Shown here one piece after another: positions 41,314 through 51,067 of a stretch of 64,000 nt of DNA; the stretch's first letter is position 1, and each line of letters starts with the position of its first letter. The notes below the pieces were generated by a model that worked only from the letters and a program-made list of their open reading frames with translations, was not told where the DNA came from and did not search any database. The stretch comes from Photobacterium sp. CCB-ST2H9 (GTDB lineage Bacteria > Pseudomonadota > Gammaproteobacteria > Enterobacterales > Vibrionaceae): positions 3,410,001 to 3,474,000 of the forward strand of contig NZ_CP100425.1 of NCBI RefSeq assembly GCF_023151555.2, read 5' to 3'. The translations under genes were made by a program, and so were the position numbers.

Positions 41314-42315
41314 ATGATTCACAAACACCTGCCATTGACTGATTTGCACCGTCACCTTGACGGAAACATCCGTATTCAGACCATCCTTGAGCTGGGCCAG
41401 CAGTTTGGCATGACCCTGCCTGCCAATGACCTTGAATCACTGCGTCCGCACGTTCAGATCGTTGAAGCCGAGCCGAGTCTGGTTGCTTTCCTGTCCAAAC
41501 TGGACTGGGGAGTGGCGGTACTGGGCGATCTGGAAGCCTGCCGCCGTGTTGCGTATGAGAACGTTGAAGACGCACTGAACGCACAGATCGATTACGCAGA
41601 GCTGCGTTTCTCGCCTTACTACATGGCAATGAAGCACAATCTGCCGGTAGCGGGTGTGGTCGAAGCTGTTGTTGACGGCGTCAAAGCCGGCTGCCGCGAC
41701 TTTGGCATCAAAGCCAATCTGATCGGCATTATGAGCCGTACCTTTGGTATCCAAGCCTGTCAGCAGGAACTGGATGCGCTGCTGACCCAGAAAGACCATC
41801 TGGTGGCAGTCGATCTGGCCGGTGATGAGCTGGGCCAGCCAGGCAATCAGTTTGTCGGTCACTTCAAGCAAGTACGCGATGCAGGTCTTCAGGTGACGGT
41901 TCACGCTGGTGAAGCCGCAGGTCCTGAGAGCATGTGGCAAGCCATTCAGGAGCTGGGCGCCGTCCGGATTGGCCACGGTGTGAAAGCGGTCGAAGATGCC
42001 AAGCTGATGGACTATCTGGCCGAGCACAAGATCGGGATTGAGTCGTGCCTGACCTCAAACATCCAGACCAGCACCGTCGCCAGCCTGACCGCACACCCGA
42101 TCAAGCAATTCCTGGATCACGGTATCCTGGCCTGTCTGAACACCGACGACCCGGCTGTGGAAGGCATCGAGCTGCCTTACGAGTACGAAGTCGCGGCACC
42201 ACAGGCCGGTCTGACTCAGGATCAAATCCGTCAGGCGCAGATCAACGGTCTGGAGCTGGCGTTTCTGTCTGACAGCGAGAAAAATGCACTGCGTGAGATG
42301 GCTGCGAATCGTTAA
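41314..42315 (+). CDS. add: Adenosine deaminase
   Basis: Deaminates adenosine to inosine in purine salvage. The 333-residue protein has the zinc-ligand motif LHRHLDGN (about 10-17), a HAGE motif near residue 196, and NTDDPAV near residue 276. Start ATG 41314 fits the family N-terminus; the frame extends 20 codons upstream without a good site. The 164 bp after ntrC hold a GC-rich hairpin (41211-41231) with no T run. Confidence 0.95.
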   Translation: MIHKHLPLTDLHRHLDGNIRIQTILELGQQFGMTLPANDLESLRPHVQIVEAEPSLVAFLSKLDWGVAVLGDLEACRRVAYENVEDALNAQIDYAELRFSPYYMAMKHNLPVAGVVEAVVDGVKAGCRDFGIKANLIGIMSRTFGIQACQQELDALLTQKDHLVAVDLAGDELGQPGNQFVGHFKQVRDAGLQVTVHAGEAAGPESMWQAIQELGAVRIGHGVKAVEDAKLMDYLAEHKIGIESCLTSNIQTSTVASLTAHPIKQFLDHGILACLNTDDPAVEGIELPYEYEVAAPQAGLTQDQIRQAQINGLELAFLSDSEKNALREMAANR

Positions 42316-42357
42316 TCTCAAACCCGTCGCTTCATCATAAACCCATAGCTTCATCAT

Positions 42358-42398
42358 GAAAAACGCCCCGGCTGGCATCCAGTCCGGGGCGTTCTTTT
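42358..42398. terminator. Bidirectional terminator between add and hemN
   Basis: Long stem AACGCCCCGG.CTGG/CCAG.TCCGGGGCGTT (42362-42393), preceded by A residues and followed by TTCTTTT, so it stops both convergent genes. Confidence 0.88.
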
Positions 42399-42427
42399 AT
42401 ACATAAATCACTCAGCGGAAACGGGAC

Positions 42428-43801
42428 TTAAATCACCCGGGAAAACTGTTGCTGACGGGCACGCTGGCGCAGATACACATCAAAACACATGCAAATATTG
42501 CGGATCAGTAACCGGCCTTTCGGCGCGACCTGAATCCGGTCCGGCGTCACCGTGACCAGACCATCCTCAATGAAGGTCTGTAACAACGCCAAATCTTCCG
42601 CAAAGTAGTCTGCAAAGCAGATCCCGTAGCGCTGCTCGATGTCGGTTGTTGAGAGTTCGAACTGACAAATCAGAGTTTTAATCACTTCCCGGCGCAGCAG
42701 GTCATCCGCATTGAGGTTTACGCCTTTCCACAAGGCATGCTGCTGGGTCTCAATCTCGGCATAATACGCTTTCAGCTCTTTCTGATTCTGGGCATAACTG
42801 TCCCCCATCATGGAAATCGCCGACACGCCCAATCCGAGCAGATCGCAGTCGCCCTGCGTCGTGTACCCCTGAAAATTGCGGTGCAGCTTGCCTTCGCGCT
42901 GTGCAACGGCCAGTTCATCATCCGGCAAAGCGAAATGATCCATCCCGATAAACTGATAACCGGCCCCCGTCAGGGTGGTAATCGTGCTGTGCAGCATCGC
43001 CAGCTTTTCGGCAGGCGCCGGTAAATCCGCATCTTTAATCTTACGCTGCGCCGCGAACAGCGACGGCATGTGAGCATAGTTAAACACCGACAGCCGGCCC
43101 GGCTGCATCGCCAGCACCTGTTCCAGGGTTTTGACAAATCGTTCGTTATTTTGCTTGGGCAATCCGTAAATTAAATCCAGGTTAGTTGAGCGGAATCCCA
43201 GCGTACGGGCACGGATCACCAGCGCTTCAATGAAATCCTTGTCCTGCTCCCGGTTGACCAGTTGCTGAACTTCTTTATCAAAATCCTGCACCCCGATGCT
43301 GAGACGGTTGAACCCTTCTGCGCGCAGATGATCCAGCATGGTCAGTTCCATGCGGCGCGGGTCCACTTCAATACTGATTTCCGCATCAGGCAGAATGTTG
43401 AACGACTCGCGGAGCATCGTCATCAGGCGGGTGATCTGCGCAGCCGTCAGAAACGTCGGGGTTCCGCCGCCGAGATGAAGCTGACTCACCTCCCGGCCTT
43501 GTAACAGCGCCGCTCGCTGACGAATTTCCAGCGCCAGTGCCGCCAGATAAATATCCGCTTTATGGGCATGACGGGTAATGACTTTATTACAACCGCAGTA
43601 ATAACAGAGGGTGTGGCAGAACGGAATATGGACGTAAAGCGATAAACGCCGATCGGGATAGCGCTGACAGGCCGCTTCAAAATCGGCAACGGTGAAGTCA
43701 GGCTGGAACTCGAGTGCGGTCGGATAAGAGGTATAGCGCGGACCGGAATAATTGTACTTTTCAATCAGGGCCTGATCCCAAATCATGGCTGGCTGTGTCA
43801 T
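42428..43801 (-). CDS. hemN: Oxygen-independent coproporphyrinogen III oxidase
   Basis: A radical-SAM enzyme that makes protoporphyrinogen IX without oxygen. The 457-residue protein has the cluster motif HIPFCHTLCYYCGCNK (CxxxCxxC followed by the extra cysteine, about 61-76) and GGGTPTFL (about 113-120). The C-terminal HemN domain is intact. The start at 43801 has a GAGG site nine bases upstream. Next to glnG as in E. coli. Confidence 0.97.
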   Translation of the reverse strand: MTQPAMIWDQALIEKYNYSGPRYTSYPTALEFQPDFTVADFEAACQRYPDRRLSLYVHIPFCHTLCYYCGCNKVITRHAHKADIYLAALALEIRQRAALLQGREVSQLHLGGGTPTFLTAAQITRLMTMLRESFNILPDAEISIEVDPRRMELTMLDHLRAEGFNRLSIGVQDFDKEVQQLVNREQDKDFIEALVIRARTLGFRSTNLDLIYGLPKQNNERFVKTLEQVLAMQPGRLSVFNYAHMPSLFAAQRKIKDADLPAPAEKLAMLHSTITTLTGAGYQFIGMDHFALPDDELAVAQREGKLHRNFQGYTTQGDCDLLGLGVSAISMMGDSYAQNQKELKAYYAEIETQQHALWKGVNLNADDLLRREVIKTLICQFELSTTDIEQRYGICFADYFAEDLALLQTFIEDGLVTVTPDRIQVAPKGRLLIRNICMCFDVYLRQRARQQQFSRVI

Positions 43802-43915
43802 GCTGCTTTACCTCACTGACGCTCGAATTAGTCAATCGGCTAAGCTAACACGGGCTAACGCCCTCCTTTTTGATCGATCACAAAGACAGCACGCATTCAT
43901 CAGGCCGATATACAA

Positions 43916-43948
43916 AAAAACCCGGGGACAAATAAATCCACCGGGTTC
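43916..43948 (-). terminator. Terminator of the methyltransferase-yihI-DUF2489 cluster
   Basis: On the minus strand a stem AACCCGG.GGA/TCC.CCGGGTT with an 8-nt loop is followed by seven T residues, just after the DUF2489 stop codon. Confidence 0.82.
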
Positions 43949-43971
43949 ATGGTCATCATCGAGCTTTTCAA

Positions 43972-44454
43972 TCAGGCTTTCTGCGCCAGAATCTGAGCTA
44001 ACTCCTGCTGAATGGCGTCGAACAAACGGGATTCAGCTTTCATCCGCACCATATCGTCCCTCATCCGATCCTGTTTCGGCATGGCTTTGCGCTCATCGCC
44101 GCGCGGCATCTCTTCCACCACGGTATACAGCTCATAAAGTGCCGGATACTGGGCAGAAAAATTCACGCTGCGCTCAGCCTGCAATACCGTCATCAGCTTA
44201 TACAGCCGGATGGCAATTTCCGACATGTCACATTGTTCCTGCTTTCCGGCTTCGGCAATGATATAGACACTTTCAAGAATATTGGTATTGCGCTGCACAA
44301 TCGCCTCTGCCTGTTGCGCTTCAGCACGGGCAATAAAGGCTTGATGACGCTGCTTCTGCAGATACAGCTGGTACAACAGATAACCGGCATAAGACGCCAG
44401 TGCCAGTACAATCAGGCTTCCTGCCACCAGCAGCCAGAGTTTCAGATCCTGCAA
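43972..44454 (-). CDS. DUF2489 membrane-anchored protein
   Basis: A 160-residue protein with one N-terminal membrane helix (about 7-31) and a helical, charged cytoplasmic or periplasmic tail. It belongs to DUF2489, found beside yihI in vibrios; function unknown. It starts three bases after the yihI stop, so translation is probably coupled. Confidence 0.85.
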   Translation of the reverse strand: MQDLKLWLLVAGSLIVLALASYAGYLLYQLYLQKQRHQAFIARAEAQQAEAIVQRNTNILESVYIIAEAGKQEQCDMSEIAIRLYKLMTVLQAERSVNFSAQYPALYELYTVVEEMPRGDERKAMPKQDRMRDDMVRMKAESRLFDAIQQELAQILAQKA

Positions 44455-44457
44455 GGC

Positions 44458-44991
44458 TTACTCCTTATCGAAATCGTCCCAACGGGCATTTTCAAAGTCA
44501 TCCAGCAGATCTTCCTCGCTGCGGGTATCACCGATCGCGATTTCATCATCTGCAGCCACGTCTTCCTCGTACAGACCCAGCTGTTTCATCAGTTGCTCGA
44601 TGCGGTCGAGTTTCTGATCAACCTGCTTCTGCAAACCGGCACCCAGCTTTTCACCGGCATCGAGGCGGTCCAGCAACGCCATCAGTTGCGGATCATTCTC
44701 CAGCATCGCCAGTTCCTGCTCAGCATTCATGCGGCGAACCTGTTTGGTTGGTTTCGGCTCGACAGTCAGCGGCACCAGTTTTTTGCTACCATGGCGAGGA
44801 TCTCTGGCCTGACCCTGTCGGCTGCCATACTCAGCACCGCCTTCAGAATGACGGCTGCCGGCCTTCAACCCTTTGCGCTTGCGGGCTTTCTGACGGGCAC
44901 GGCCATCCAGATCCATCTGGCTGACACTTTTTTCTACGTACTGCGCCGGGCCTTCTGAGCCAGGTTTACGGCTTCTTTTCTTACGGGTCAT
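44458..44991 (-). CDS. yihI: Der GTPase-activating protein YihI
   Basis: A 177-residue protein with a very basic N-terminal half (RKKRSRKPGS and KARKRKGLKAGSR) and a very acidic C-terminus (LLDDFENARWDDFDKE). The family stimulates the GTPase of the ribosome-assembly factor Der/EngA. Its ATG overlaps the stop codon of the methyltransferase gene upstream (ATGA). Three-gene cluster with the methyltransferase and DUF2489. Confidence 0.93.
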   Translation of the reverse strand: MTRKKRSRKPGSEGPAQYVEKSVSQMDLDGRARQKARKRKGLKAGSRHSEGGAEYGSRQGQARDPRHGSKKLVPLTVEPKPTKQVRRMNAEQELAMLENDPQLMALLDRLDAGEKLGAGLQKQVDQKLDRIEQLMKQLGLYEEDVAADDEIAIGDTRSEEDLLDDFENARWDDFDKE

Positions 44992-45629
44992 GACTGATTT
45001 TTCCTCAGCATAATTACATCGTTTCCAACAAATTCCACCGTCAGGCCATCACGCTCGGCCAGAAAACGAAAGGTCTCCCGGCTGAAAAAGCTGACGTGGG
45101 TGGGATCATTTTTATAATGCCAGCGGCTGAATGCCTCGACATCTGTGGCCAGTTTGGTCATCAGTCCCAGCCAGCCTCCCGGTTTCACCAGCGACAGCAA
45201 CAACTGCCATTCGCGGGCCGGGGTATAAAAGTGTTCAATGGCCTCGGTACAGGTGACAAAGTCATACTGACGCTCAAGCACGCTGTTGTCCGGGGCATAA
45301 TAAGGATCATAGACAGCAATCCGGTGCCCCTGCTCACGAAACATCGCGGCCAGGGCCGGACCGGGGCCGCAGCCAAAATCCAGCCCGTCGAGGCTGCCTT
45401 CCGGCAGACGCGCTTTCAGCGGCGTCGCCAGACGATCCAGAAAACCACGGTAGCCTTCATCCTCAACATGGTTTTCATGCTGATCGTAGACTGCCTTCTC
45501 CTGCGACGGGGACAAATGCGAGGCCGGATCGGCAAAAATCAGGTGACACGCCTGACACTGAAGATATCCGCGACGGCGATCTTCATGATATGGCAAGGCA
45601 GATGCACCGCATAAGGTACAGGCCGTCAT
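44988..45629 (-). CDS. Class I SAM-dependent methyltransferase with N-terminal zinc-ribbon-like cysteines
   Basis: A 213-residue protein. Residues 4-24 contain two CxxC pairs (CTLC and CQAC) likely to bind zinc. The Rossmann-type methyltransferase domain has motif I LDFGCGPGPAL (about 77-87) and CTEAIEHF (about 121-128). Substrate unknown. ATG 45629 was chosen for its AGGAG site seven bases upstream and because the CxxC module follows directly; the frame is open 33 codons further. It starts the methyltransferase-yihI-DUF2489 run, hinting at translation or ribosome work, which is inference. Confidence 0.85.
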   Translation of the reverse strand: MTACTLCGASALPYHEDRRRGYLQCQACHLIFADPASHLSPSQEKAVYDQHENHVEDEGYRGFLDRLATPLKARLPEGSLDGLDFGCGPGPALAAMFREQGHRIAVYDPYYAPDNSVLERQYDFVTCTEAIEHFYTPAREWQLLLSLVKPGGWLGLMTKLATDVEAFSRWHYKNDPTHVSFFSRETFRFLAERDGLTVEFVGNDVIMLRKNQS

Positions 45630-45775
45630 CAGCTTCTCCTGGGTTCCGACGCTCAAAATCAAGCCGCGTATCATACCAGACCTGTTCCGATTGAGAAATG
45701 GACAGCCTGCTTCATCCACAGGCAGCAATCAGAGCACTATCCCGAGTACGACGGACAATCACAAAGCTCGACGAA

Positions 45776-45804
45776 TAAAAAAGGCAGCCTGAGCTGCCTT
45801 TTGT
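45776..45804 (-). terminator. Cytochrome c4 terminator
   Basis: Stem AAGGCAGC/GCTGCCTT with a short loop; on the minus strand it is followed by six T residues. Confidence 0.82.
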
Positions 45805-45837
45805 CGCTTGTTACTGCTTGCGATACTGAAGTCGGGA

Positions 45838-46455
45838 TCAGTGAAGACCGCCAATATAATGTGACAGGGCGTCGATTTCCTTGTCACTCAGTTTCGCGGC
45901 AACAGAGCGCATCATTGCGTTCATATCGTTACTACGCTGGCCATCGCGGAAAGCTGTCAGTTGTTTCTTGATGTAATCCGCGTTTTGCCCGGAGATGTCC
46001 GGGAAACCAGACAAGCTGGTACCATTACCGCGAGGACCGTGACACGCCGTACAGGCCGTAATACCACGTTCAGCATCACCCACACGGTACAGCTGCTGAC
46101 CAATTGCGATCGAGCCTTCTGTGGTGGTGCCTTCTACCGCAGGTAAGGAACCAAAGTAAGCCGCCAGATCCGCCATGTCTTCTTCAGACAGTGGCATCGC
46201 CATGCCGCCCATCACAGGATCATTACGCCCCTGTTCACCACCCGTTGTCATCCCCAGCTTGAATTCCTTCAGCTGTTTCTCCAGATAACGTGGGTGCTGA
46301 CCCGCAAGGTTGGGGTATTGTCCGGTGATACCTTTACCGTCAGCGCCATGACATGCTGCGCATGTCGCTGCTTTTGCTTTTCCAGCTTCAACATCTCCCT
46401 GGGCCCAGCTTGTGCAACTGGCAAGAAGTGTAAATATCAATGCTAATTTCTTCAT
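45838..46455 (-). CDS. Cytochrome c4, periplasmic dihaem
   Basis: A 205-residue protein with a signal peptide (MKKLALIFTLLASCTSWA-QG) and two haem-attachment motifs, CAACHG (about 34) and CTACHG (about 131). Axial methionines are expected from MGGMAM and MNAMM. It carries electrons to terminal oxidases such as cbb3. ATG 46455 opens a normal signal peptide; 13 more upstream codons are not needed. It is divergent from engB with 158 bp between starts. Confidence 0.95.
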   Translation of the reverse strand: MKKLALIFTLLASCTSWAQGDVEAGKAKAATCAACHGADGKGITGQYPNLAGQHPRYLEKQLKEFKLGMTTGGEQGRNDPVMGGMAMPLSEEDMADLAAYFGSLPAVEGTTTEGSIAIGQQLYRVGDAERGITACTACHGPRGNGTSLSGFPDISGQNADYIKKQLTAFRDGQRSNDMNAMMRSVAAKLSDKEIDALSHYIGGLH

Positions 46456-46613
46456 GACATTCCGTTTATAATTATTGAGCTTCCAGTACCACAAGTATTG
46501 CTCAGCAACATGGTATACAATGCACCATCAACCAAGCAGGGTTAGTGCTACATTTTACACACTTTCGCATAAAAGTAATTAGTCGACGACCAGAAGACTT
46601 GACGGAGTTAACA

Positions 46614-47297
46614 GTGAATTCCCCTCTCAACTACAGACAAACCCATTTTATTACCAGTGCCCCGGATATCCGCCACCTTCCCATGGACAAGGGAGTTGAG
46701 ATTGCATTTGCTGGCCGATCAAATGCTGGTAAATCAAGTGCTTTGAATCGTCTGACAGATCAGAAAAGTCTGGCACGGACCTCAAAAACACCAGGCCGGA
46801 CCCAATTGATCAACATGTTTGAAGTCCGCACGGGCTGCAACCTGATCGACCTGCCGGGCTACGGCTACGCGCAGGTTCCGCTGGAGATGAAGCAGAAGTG
46901 GCAGGCGGCGCTGGGTGAGTATCTGCAAAAGCGTGAATGCCTGCAGGGTCTTGTCGTTCTGATGGATATCCGCCACCCGATGAAAGATCTCGATCAGCAA
47001 ATGATTTACTGGGCCGTCGAGAGCCGTTTGCCTGTTCTGGTTCTGCTGACCAAAGCCGACAAACTGAAAAGCGGTGCCCGCAAAGCGCAGCTGCTGAAAA
47101 TCCGTGAAGCAGCTCTGGCTTTTGGCGGCGATGTCGAAGTGGAATGCTTCTCTGCACTGAAAGGGATTGGTGTGGATCAGGTTCGCCGCAAACTGGACAT
47201 CTGGTTTGCCCCGGAACTGGCCCGTCAGCAAGCACTGCTCGAAGCCGATCAGGACGAAGACATTGACGGCCTGAATCATAACGCCGCTTCAGAATAA
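46614..47297 (+). CDS. engB: Ribosome-assembly GTPase EngB/YihA
   Basis: A 227-residue GTPase for late 50S assembly. G1 GRSNAGKSS (about 35-43), G2-region [10 protein letters not shown]3 DLPGYGYA and G4 TKAD are present. I chose GTG 46614: it has a GGAG site seven bases upstream and gives the family start [11 protein letters not shown]; the frame is open from 46545 but no better start exists. It lies opposite spf and polA, as in enterobacteria. Confidence 0.94.
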   Translation: MNSPLNYRQTHFITSAPDIRHLPMDKGVEIAFAGRSNAGKSSALNRLTDQKSLARTSKTPGRTQLINMFEVRTGCNLIDLPGYGYAQVPLEMKQKWQAALGEYLQKRECLQGLVVLMDIRHPMKDLDQQMIYWAVESRLPVLVLLTKADKLKSGARKAQLLKIREAALAFGGDVEVECFSALKGIGVDQVRRKLDIWFAPELARQQALLEADQDEDIDGLNHNAASE

Positions 47298-47303
47298 TTT
47301 GTC

Positions 47304-47332
47304 TTCCTGCCTGGCCCGAAGCCAGGCAGGAA
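47304..47332. other. Perfect 12-bp hairpin after engB
   Basis: TTCCTGCCTGGC and its exact complement GCCAGGCAGGAA flank a 5-nt loop, starting 7 bp after the engB stop codon. There is no T run on either strand, so it may be a weak terminator or an RNA 3'-end stabiliser rather than an intrinsic terminator. Confidence 0.6.
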
Positions 47333-47682
47333 ACCGTCACAGGCATCATTATCTGTCCGTACAAATACTGTGTCAGAGATACCAGATAAAAATGACCCCA
47401 CCTGAACGATGGGGCAACGGGAGAGAAATAGGAGGTTTTTATATTTGTCCAGAAAGGATTAATGATTTAACCCCTCAACGCAAGTTTTTTATCCGTAATC
47501 TGGTTATTTTTTTCTCCCTGATGCCAGATATTCCTTAGCCCTTCCCATTGTTAACTTCCTTTTTTACCCCATTCAGCCCAAATTCAATGCCTATTGTTTC
47601 ATTCTGCAAATTAAGTTTGCATAGACAAAGCTATGCAGCCATGTTCACTTGGAATTTTATTACACAATGGATGGCAAACAGA
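47333..47682. other. Intergenic region, 350 bp, no assigned gene
   Basis: AT-rich DNA between engB and the candidate small RNA. Two small overlapping hairpins are visible, GCAAA/TTTGC (47606-47620) and GCATAG/CTATGC (47619-47636). No convincing promoter, protein gene or known RNA was found. Confidence 0.5.
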
Positions 47683-47774
47683 CAAAAAAAAGCCACTCAA
47701 ATCAAGAGTGGCTGATCATGGATAGGTCGACTGTCACAAATGAAATACAGCCAGACAAATATGAACAAGAAGCA
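47683..47774 (-). ncRNA. Candidate small RNA downstream of spf
   Basis: A promoter and terminator enclose about 90 nt without a protein gene. On the minus strand, -35 TTTAAC (47804-47809) and -10 TATACT (47781-47786) are 17 bp apart. The presumed RNA ends in a stem AGCCACTC/GAGTGGCT (47691-47714) followed by eight T residues. The start position is approximate. A Vibrionaceae small RNA (VSsrna24) has been reported near spf in Aliivibrio salmonicida; I recall this from memory and cannot confirm that this is the same RNA. Confidence 0.6.
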
Positions 47775-47780
47775 GACTTG

Positions 47781-47809
47781 AGTATAACCTTCCGGAATCA
47801 CAAGTTAAA
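47781..47809 (-). promoter_or_regulatory. Promoter of the candidate small RNA
   Basis: TTTAAC, 17 bp, TATACT on the minus strand. Good spacing and a near-consensus -10 with no downstream protein gene. Confidence 0.6.
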
Positions 47810-48017
47810 GTAATTACTCTAATTTTATGTCGTATCATGCCCTGCCCGCTCACCACTTGGCAGGATCGTCACAGTTTGAATGGTCAAAGCGGAAGAGGAT
47901 TCGTCGTGGTCACAGTGCTTTTGTCAGTGAAAACAGGCAATGTCGTTCAATATTAATCGGAGACGTCAGTTCGCAGACAGCGGAGAAAAGATATGCGGGA
48001 AAAATTTCGGGCCAGAA

Positions 48018-48121
48018 ATAAAAACGCCCTGACCAAAGCGATCAGGGCGGCTGAATCAGCCAAATCCAATAACGTGAAACAAAAGGTCTGAAAGATAGAA
48101 CATCTTACCTCTGTACCCTAC
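48018..48121 (-). ncRNA. spf: Spot 42 RNA
   Basis: On the minus strand the 5' end GTAGGGTACAGAGGTAAGAT, the internal TCTTTCAGACCTTTT and GGATTTGGCTG segments, and the terminal CGCCCTGA/TCAGGGCG stem with T run are all those of enterobacterial and vibrio Spot 42. About 104 nt. It is an Hfq-dependent RNA that adjusts carbon metabolism and is repressed by CRP-cAMP in E. coli. Position downstream of polA and facing engB is the conserved location. A -10-like TACAGT lies at 48129-48134. Confidence 0.95.
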
Positions 48122-48231
48122 GCCGCTAACTGTATATCAATTGTGCAGAAATGAAAACCCTTTTCCGTAATTTTTTTTCATTCATCACGTAATTAAGTTT
48201 TACATCAGCACGCTAAACCCCGATCCAGATT

Positions 48232-48262
48232 AAAAAAAACCAGCCAAATGGCTGGTTTTTGA
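48232..48262 (-). terminator. polA terminator
   Basis: Stem AAAACCAGCC/GGCTGGTTTT with loop AAAT (plus strand 48236-48259); minus strand followed by a long T run. Confidence 0.88.
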
Positions 48263-48292
48263 TAATTGAATTACAGGGATGAATCTCACAAA

Positions 48293-51067
48293 TTAATGAG
48301 CCTGATCCCAGTTGTCACCACTGCCTGCCTCAGCAATCAGCGGCACATCGAGTTCAGCTGCAGCTTCCATCAGCTCACAAACCGACTTCGCCACACGATC
48401 CAGCTCTGAAGTTTTCACTTCAAAGACCAGTTCATCGTGCACCTGCATCAGCAGACGAACACTATCCTGTGTCTGAACCCAGGCATCAACGGCAACCATG
48501 GCGCGTTTAATAATATCCGCTGCCGTGCCCTGCATCGGTGCGTTAATTGCCGCCCGCTCTGCTGCTTTCCGGCGAATCGCATTACGCGATTGAATATCCG
48601 GCAGGTAAAGACGACGGCCGAACAGTGTTTCCACATACCCCTGTTCACTGGCATGGGTTCGGGTACTTTCCATATATTCCAGAACTCCCGGGTAACGCTC
48701 GAAGTACACATTCATATACTCCTGCGCCTCATTACGGCCCATCCCCAGCTGTTTGGCCAGACCAAACGCACTCATCCCGTAGATCAGACCAAAGTTGATC
48801 GCTTTTGCACGACGGCGCTGTTCACTGGTCACCTCATCGATAGCGATACCCAGGATTTCGGCAGCCGTTGCGGCGTGGATATCTTTTCCTTCCCGGAACG
48901 CTTCCAGCAGGGCTTTATCGCCAGAAAGGTGCGCCATAATCCGCAGCTCAATCTGTGAATAGTCCACAGCCAGGATCTGATATCCTTCCGGCGCAATAAA
49001 GGCCTGACGAATACGGCGGCCTTCCTCGTTCCGGATCGGAATGTTCTGCAGGTTCGGATCAGTCGACGACAGGCGCCCCGTGGCCGCCACTGCCTGATGG
49101 TAAGACGTGTGCACACGCTTGGTTTCCGGATTAATCATCCGGGGCAGCTTGTCGGTATAGGTTGATTTCAGTTTCGCCAGACCACGGTGTTCCAGAATCA
49201 GCTTCGGCAGCGGGTAATCCAGCGCCAGCTCCTGTAACACTTCTTCGTTGGTCGACGGAGTGCCGGACGGCGTCTTCTTCAGAACCGGCAGGCCCATTTT
49301 CTCAAACAAAATCGCCTGCAACTGTTTCGGCGAACAGAGATTGAATTCTTCCCCGGCGACCTCATAAGCCTGAGTCTGAAGCTCATCGAGACGAACTGCG
49401 ATTTCCTGCGACTGTTTCGCCAGCTTGTTCACATCCAGCAAGACACCGGTCCGCTCCATACGCGACAGCACGGGCACCAGTGGCATCTCAATGTCTTCCA
49501 GTACATGTTTCAGTTTCGGGTCGACATTCAGCTTCCCGATCAGCAAATGATGCAGGCGCAAGGTAATGTCTGCGTCTTCCGCCGCATATGGGCCAGCCTG
49601 TTCAAGATCGATCTGATTGAACGTCAGCTGTTTCTTCCCTTTGCCGGCAATCTCTTCGAAACTGATGGTCTTGTGCTCCAGATAACGCAGCGACAGGCTG
49701 TCCATATCATGGCGGCCGACCACGCTGTTATAGACATAAGACTCCAGCATGGTGTCGAAACGGATCCCCTGCATGTCGACGCCGTAACGGGCCAGTACAC
49801 TGGCATCATATTTCAGGTTCTGACCGACTTTCGCCTGTGCCGGATCTTCCAGTAATGGCTTCAGCTGCGCAATCACCCAGTCGCGATCCAGTTGTGCCGG
49901 TGCGTCCAGATAGTCATGTGCAACCGGCACATAAGCCGCTTGGCCTTCTTCAGCCGCAAAGGACAGCCCGACCAGATTGGCGATCATGTAATCCAGACTG
50001 TCGGTTTCGGTATCAAAGGCAAAGACTTCAGCCTGTTTCAGAATATCCAGCCACTCCAGGAAGCGAGCTTCATCCAGCACCACTTCATAGCCACTGCGAT
50101 CAATCACAGGTGCCGGTGACTTCGACGGCGCCGCTTCCTCACTGACCGGGCTGGCCGCGCTGTCCGCAACAATGCGGCCGTCACTGCCGTCCAGCATTTC
50201 TGCCAGCCAGCGACGGAACTGTAACTTGCCGAACAGACGGGTCAGCTCATCCGTATCCGGCGTGCCTTTTTGCAGATCCTGCGGGCCGAATTCCAGTGCG
50301 ACGTCCAGCTTGATCGTCGCCAGTTCGTAAGACATAAAGGCCGCATCACGATGTTCTTCCAGCTTTTTCGGCATGGTTTTCGAGCCACGGAAGCCCAATC
50401 CCGGAATTGCATCCAGATGGTCATACAAGTCTTTCAGGCCGCCGATGCCAGTCAGCAATGCGGTAGCCGTCTTGTCGCCCACCCCGGGAACGCCCGGAAT
50501 GTTATCAACTTTATCTCCCATCAGTGCCAGATAATCGATGATCAGCTCCGGACCAATCCCGAACTTTTCACGCACGCCTTCGGGATCCATCACGACACCG
50601 GTCATGGTATTAATCAGGGTGACATTCTCATCCACCAGCTGTGCCATGTCTTTATCTCCGGTGCTGATCAGAACCGGCATGCCAGCCTGCGACGCCTGAC
50701 AGGCCAGGGTCCCGATCACATCATCTGCTTCAACACCCGGTTCACAGATCAATGGCAGCCCCATGGCCTTGATAATGGCATGCAGAGGTTCGATCTGAGC
50801 GCGCAAATCATCCGGCATCGGCGGCCGATGCGCTTTATACTCGGGATAGAGCTCATCGCGGAAGGTCTTGCCCTTGGCATCAAACACCACAGCAATATGC
50901 TCTGTGGCAAACTGCCGCAGCATGCTCCGCAACATATTCACCACACCATACACCGCCCCGGTCGGTTCGCCGTCAGAGTTGGTAAAGTTAGGCGCGGCAT
51001 GATACGCACGGTAGAGATACGAGGAGCCATCGATCAGGATCAGTGGATTTTCTGGAATAGTTGCCAT
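48293..51067 (-). CDS. polA: DNA polymerase I
   Basis: A 924-residue repair and Okazaki-fragment polymerase. The 5'-3' exonuclease covers about 1-290 ([23 protein letters not shown]). The 3'-5' exonuclease domain follows ([13 protein letters not shown], catalytic residues present). The polymerase domain contains motif [17 protein letters not shown], motif [20 protein letters not shown] and motif [10 protein letters not shown]. Length and domain order are normal. The region upstream of its start has a DnaA box and many GATC sites. Confidence 0.98.
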   Translation of the reverse strand: MATIPENPLILIDGSSYLYRAYHAAPNFTNSDGEPTGAVYGVVNMLRSMLRQFATEHIAVVFDAKGKTFRDELYPEYKAHRPPMPDDLRAQIEPLHAIIKAMGLPLICEPGVEADDVIGTLACQASQAGMPVLISTGDKDMAQLVDENVTLINTMTGVVMDPEGVREKFGIGPELIIDYLALMGDKVDNIPGVPGVGDKTATALLTGIGGLKDLYDHLDAIPGLGFRGSKTMPKKLEEHRDAAFMSYELATIKLDVALEFGPQDLQKGTPDTDELTRLFGKLQFRRWLAEMLDGSDGRIVADSAASPVSEEAAPSKSPAPVIDRSGYEVVLDEARFLEWLDILKQAEVFAFDTETDSLDYMIANLVGLSFAAEEGQAAYVPVAHDYLDAPAQLDRDWVIAQLKPLLEDPAQAKVGQNLKYDASVLARYGVDMQGIRFDTMLESYVYNSVVGRHDMDSLSLRYLEHKTISFEEIAGKGKKQLTFNQIDLEQAGPYAAEDADITLRLHHLLIGKLNVDPKLKHVLEDIEMPLVPVLSRMERTGVLLDVNKLAKQSQEIAVRLDELQTQAYEVAGEEFNLCSPKQLQAILFEKMGLPVLKKTPSGTPSTNEEVLQELALDYPLPKLILEHRGLAKLKSTYTDKLPRMINPETKRVHTSYHQAVAATGRLSSTDPNLQNIPIRNEEGRRIRQAFIAPEGYQILAVDYSQIELRIMAHLSGDKALLEAFREGKDIHAATAAEILGIAIDEVTSEQRRRAKAINFGLIYGMSAFGLAKQLGMGRNEAQEYMNVYFERYPGVLEYMESTRTHASEQGYVETLFGRRLYLPDIQSRNAIRRKAAERAAINAPMQGTAADIIKRAMVAVDAWVQTQDSVRLLMQVHDELVFEVKTSELDRVAKSVCELMEAAAELDVPLIAEAGSGDNWDQAH

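Noticed and set aside
47299..47538. Possible 79-residue protein after engB
   Set aside because: It starts inside the engB 3' hairpin region, is low in coding character, and has no plausible ribosome site or family.
47400..47560. CsrB/CsrC-like RNA near engB, the location of csrC in E. coli
   Set aside because: Only a handful of GGA motifs, not in hairpin loops, and no matching terminator.
47827..48021. 64-residue open frame opposite the spf terminator
   Set aside because: Its end runs into the Spot 42 terminator antisense and its composition is not protein-like.
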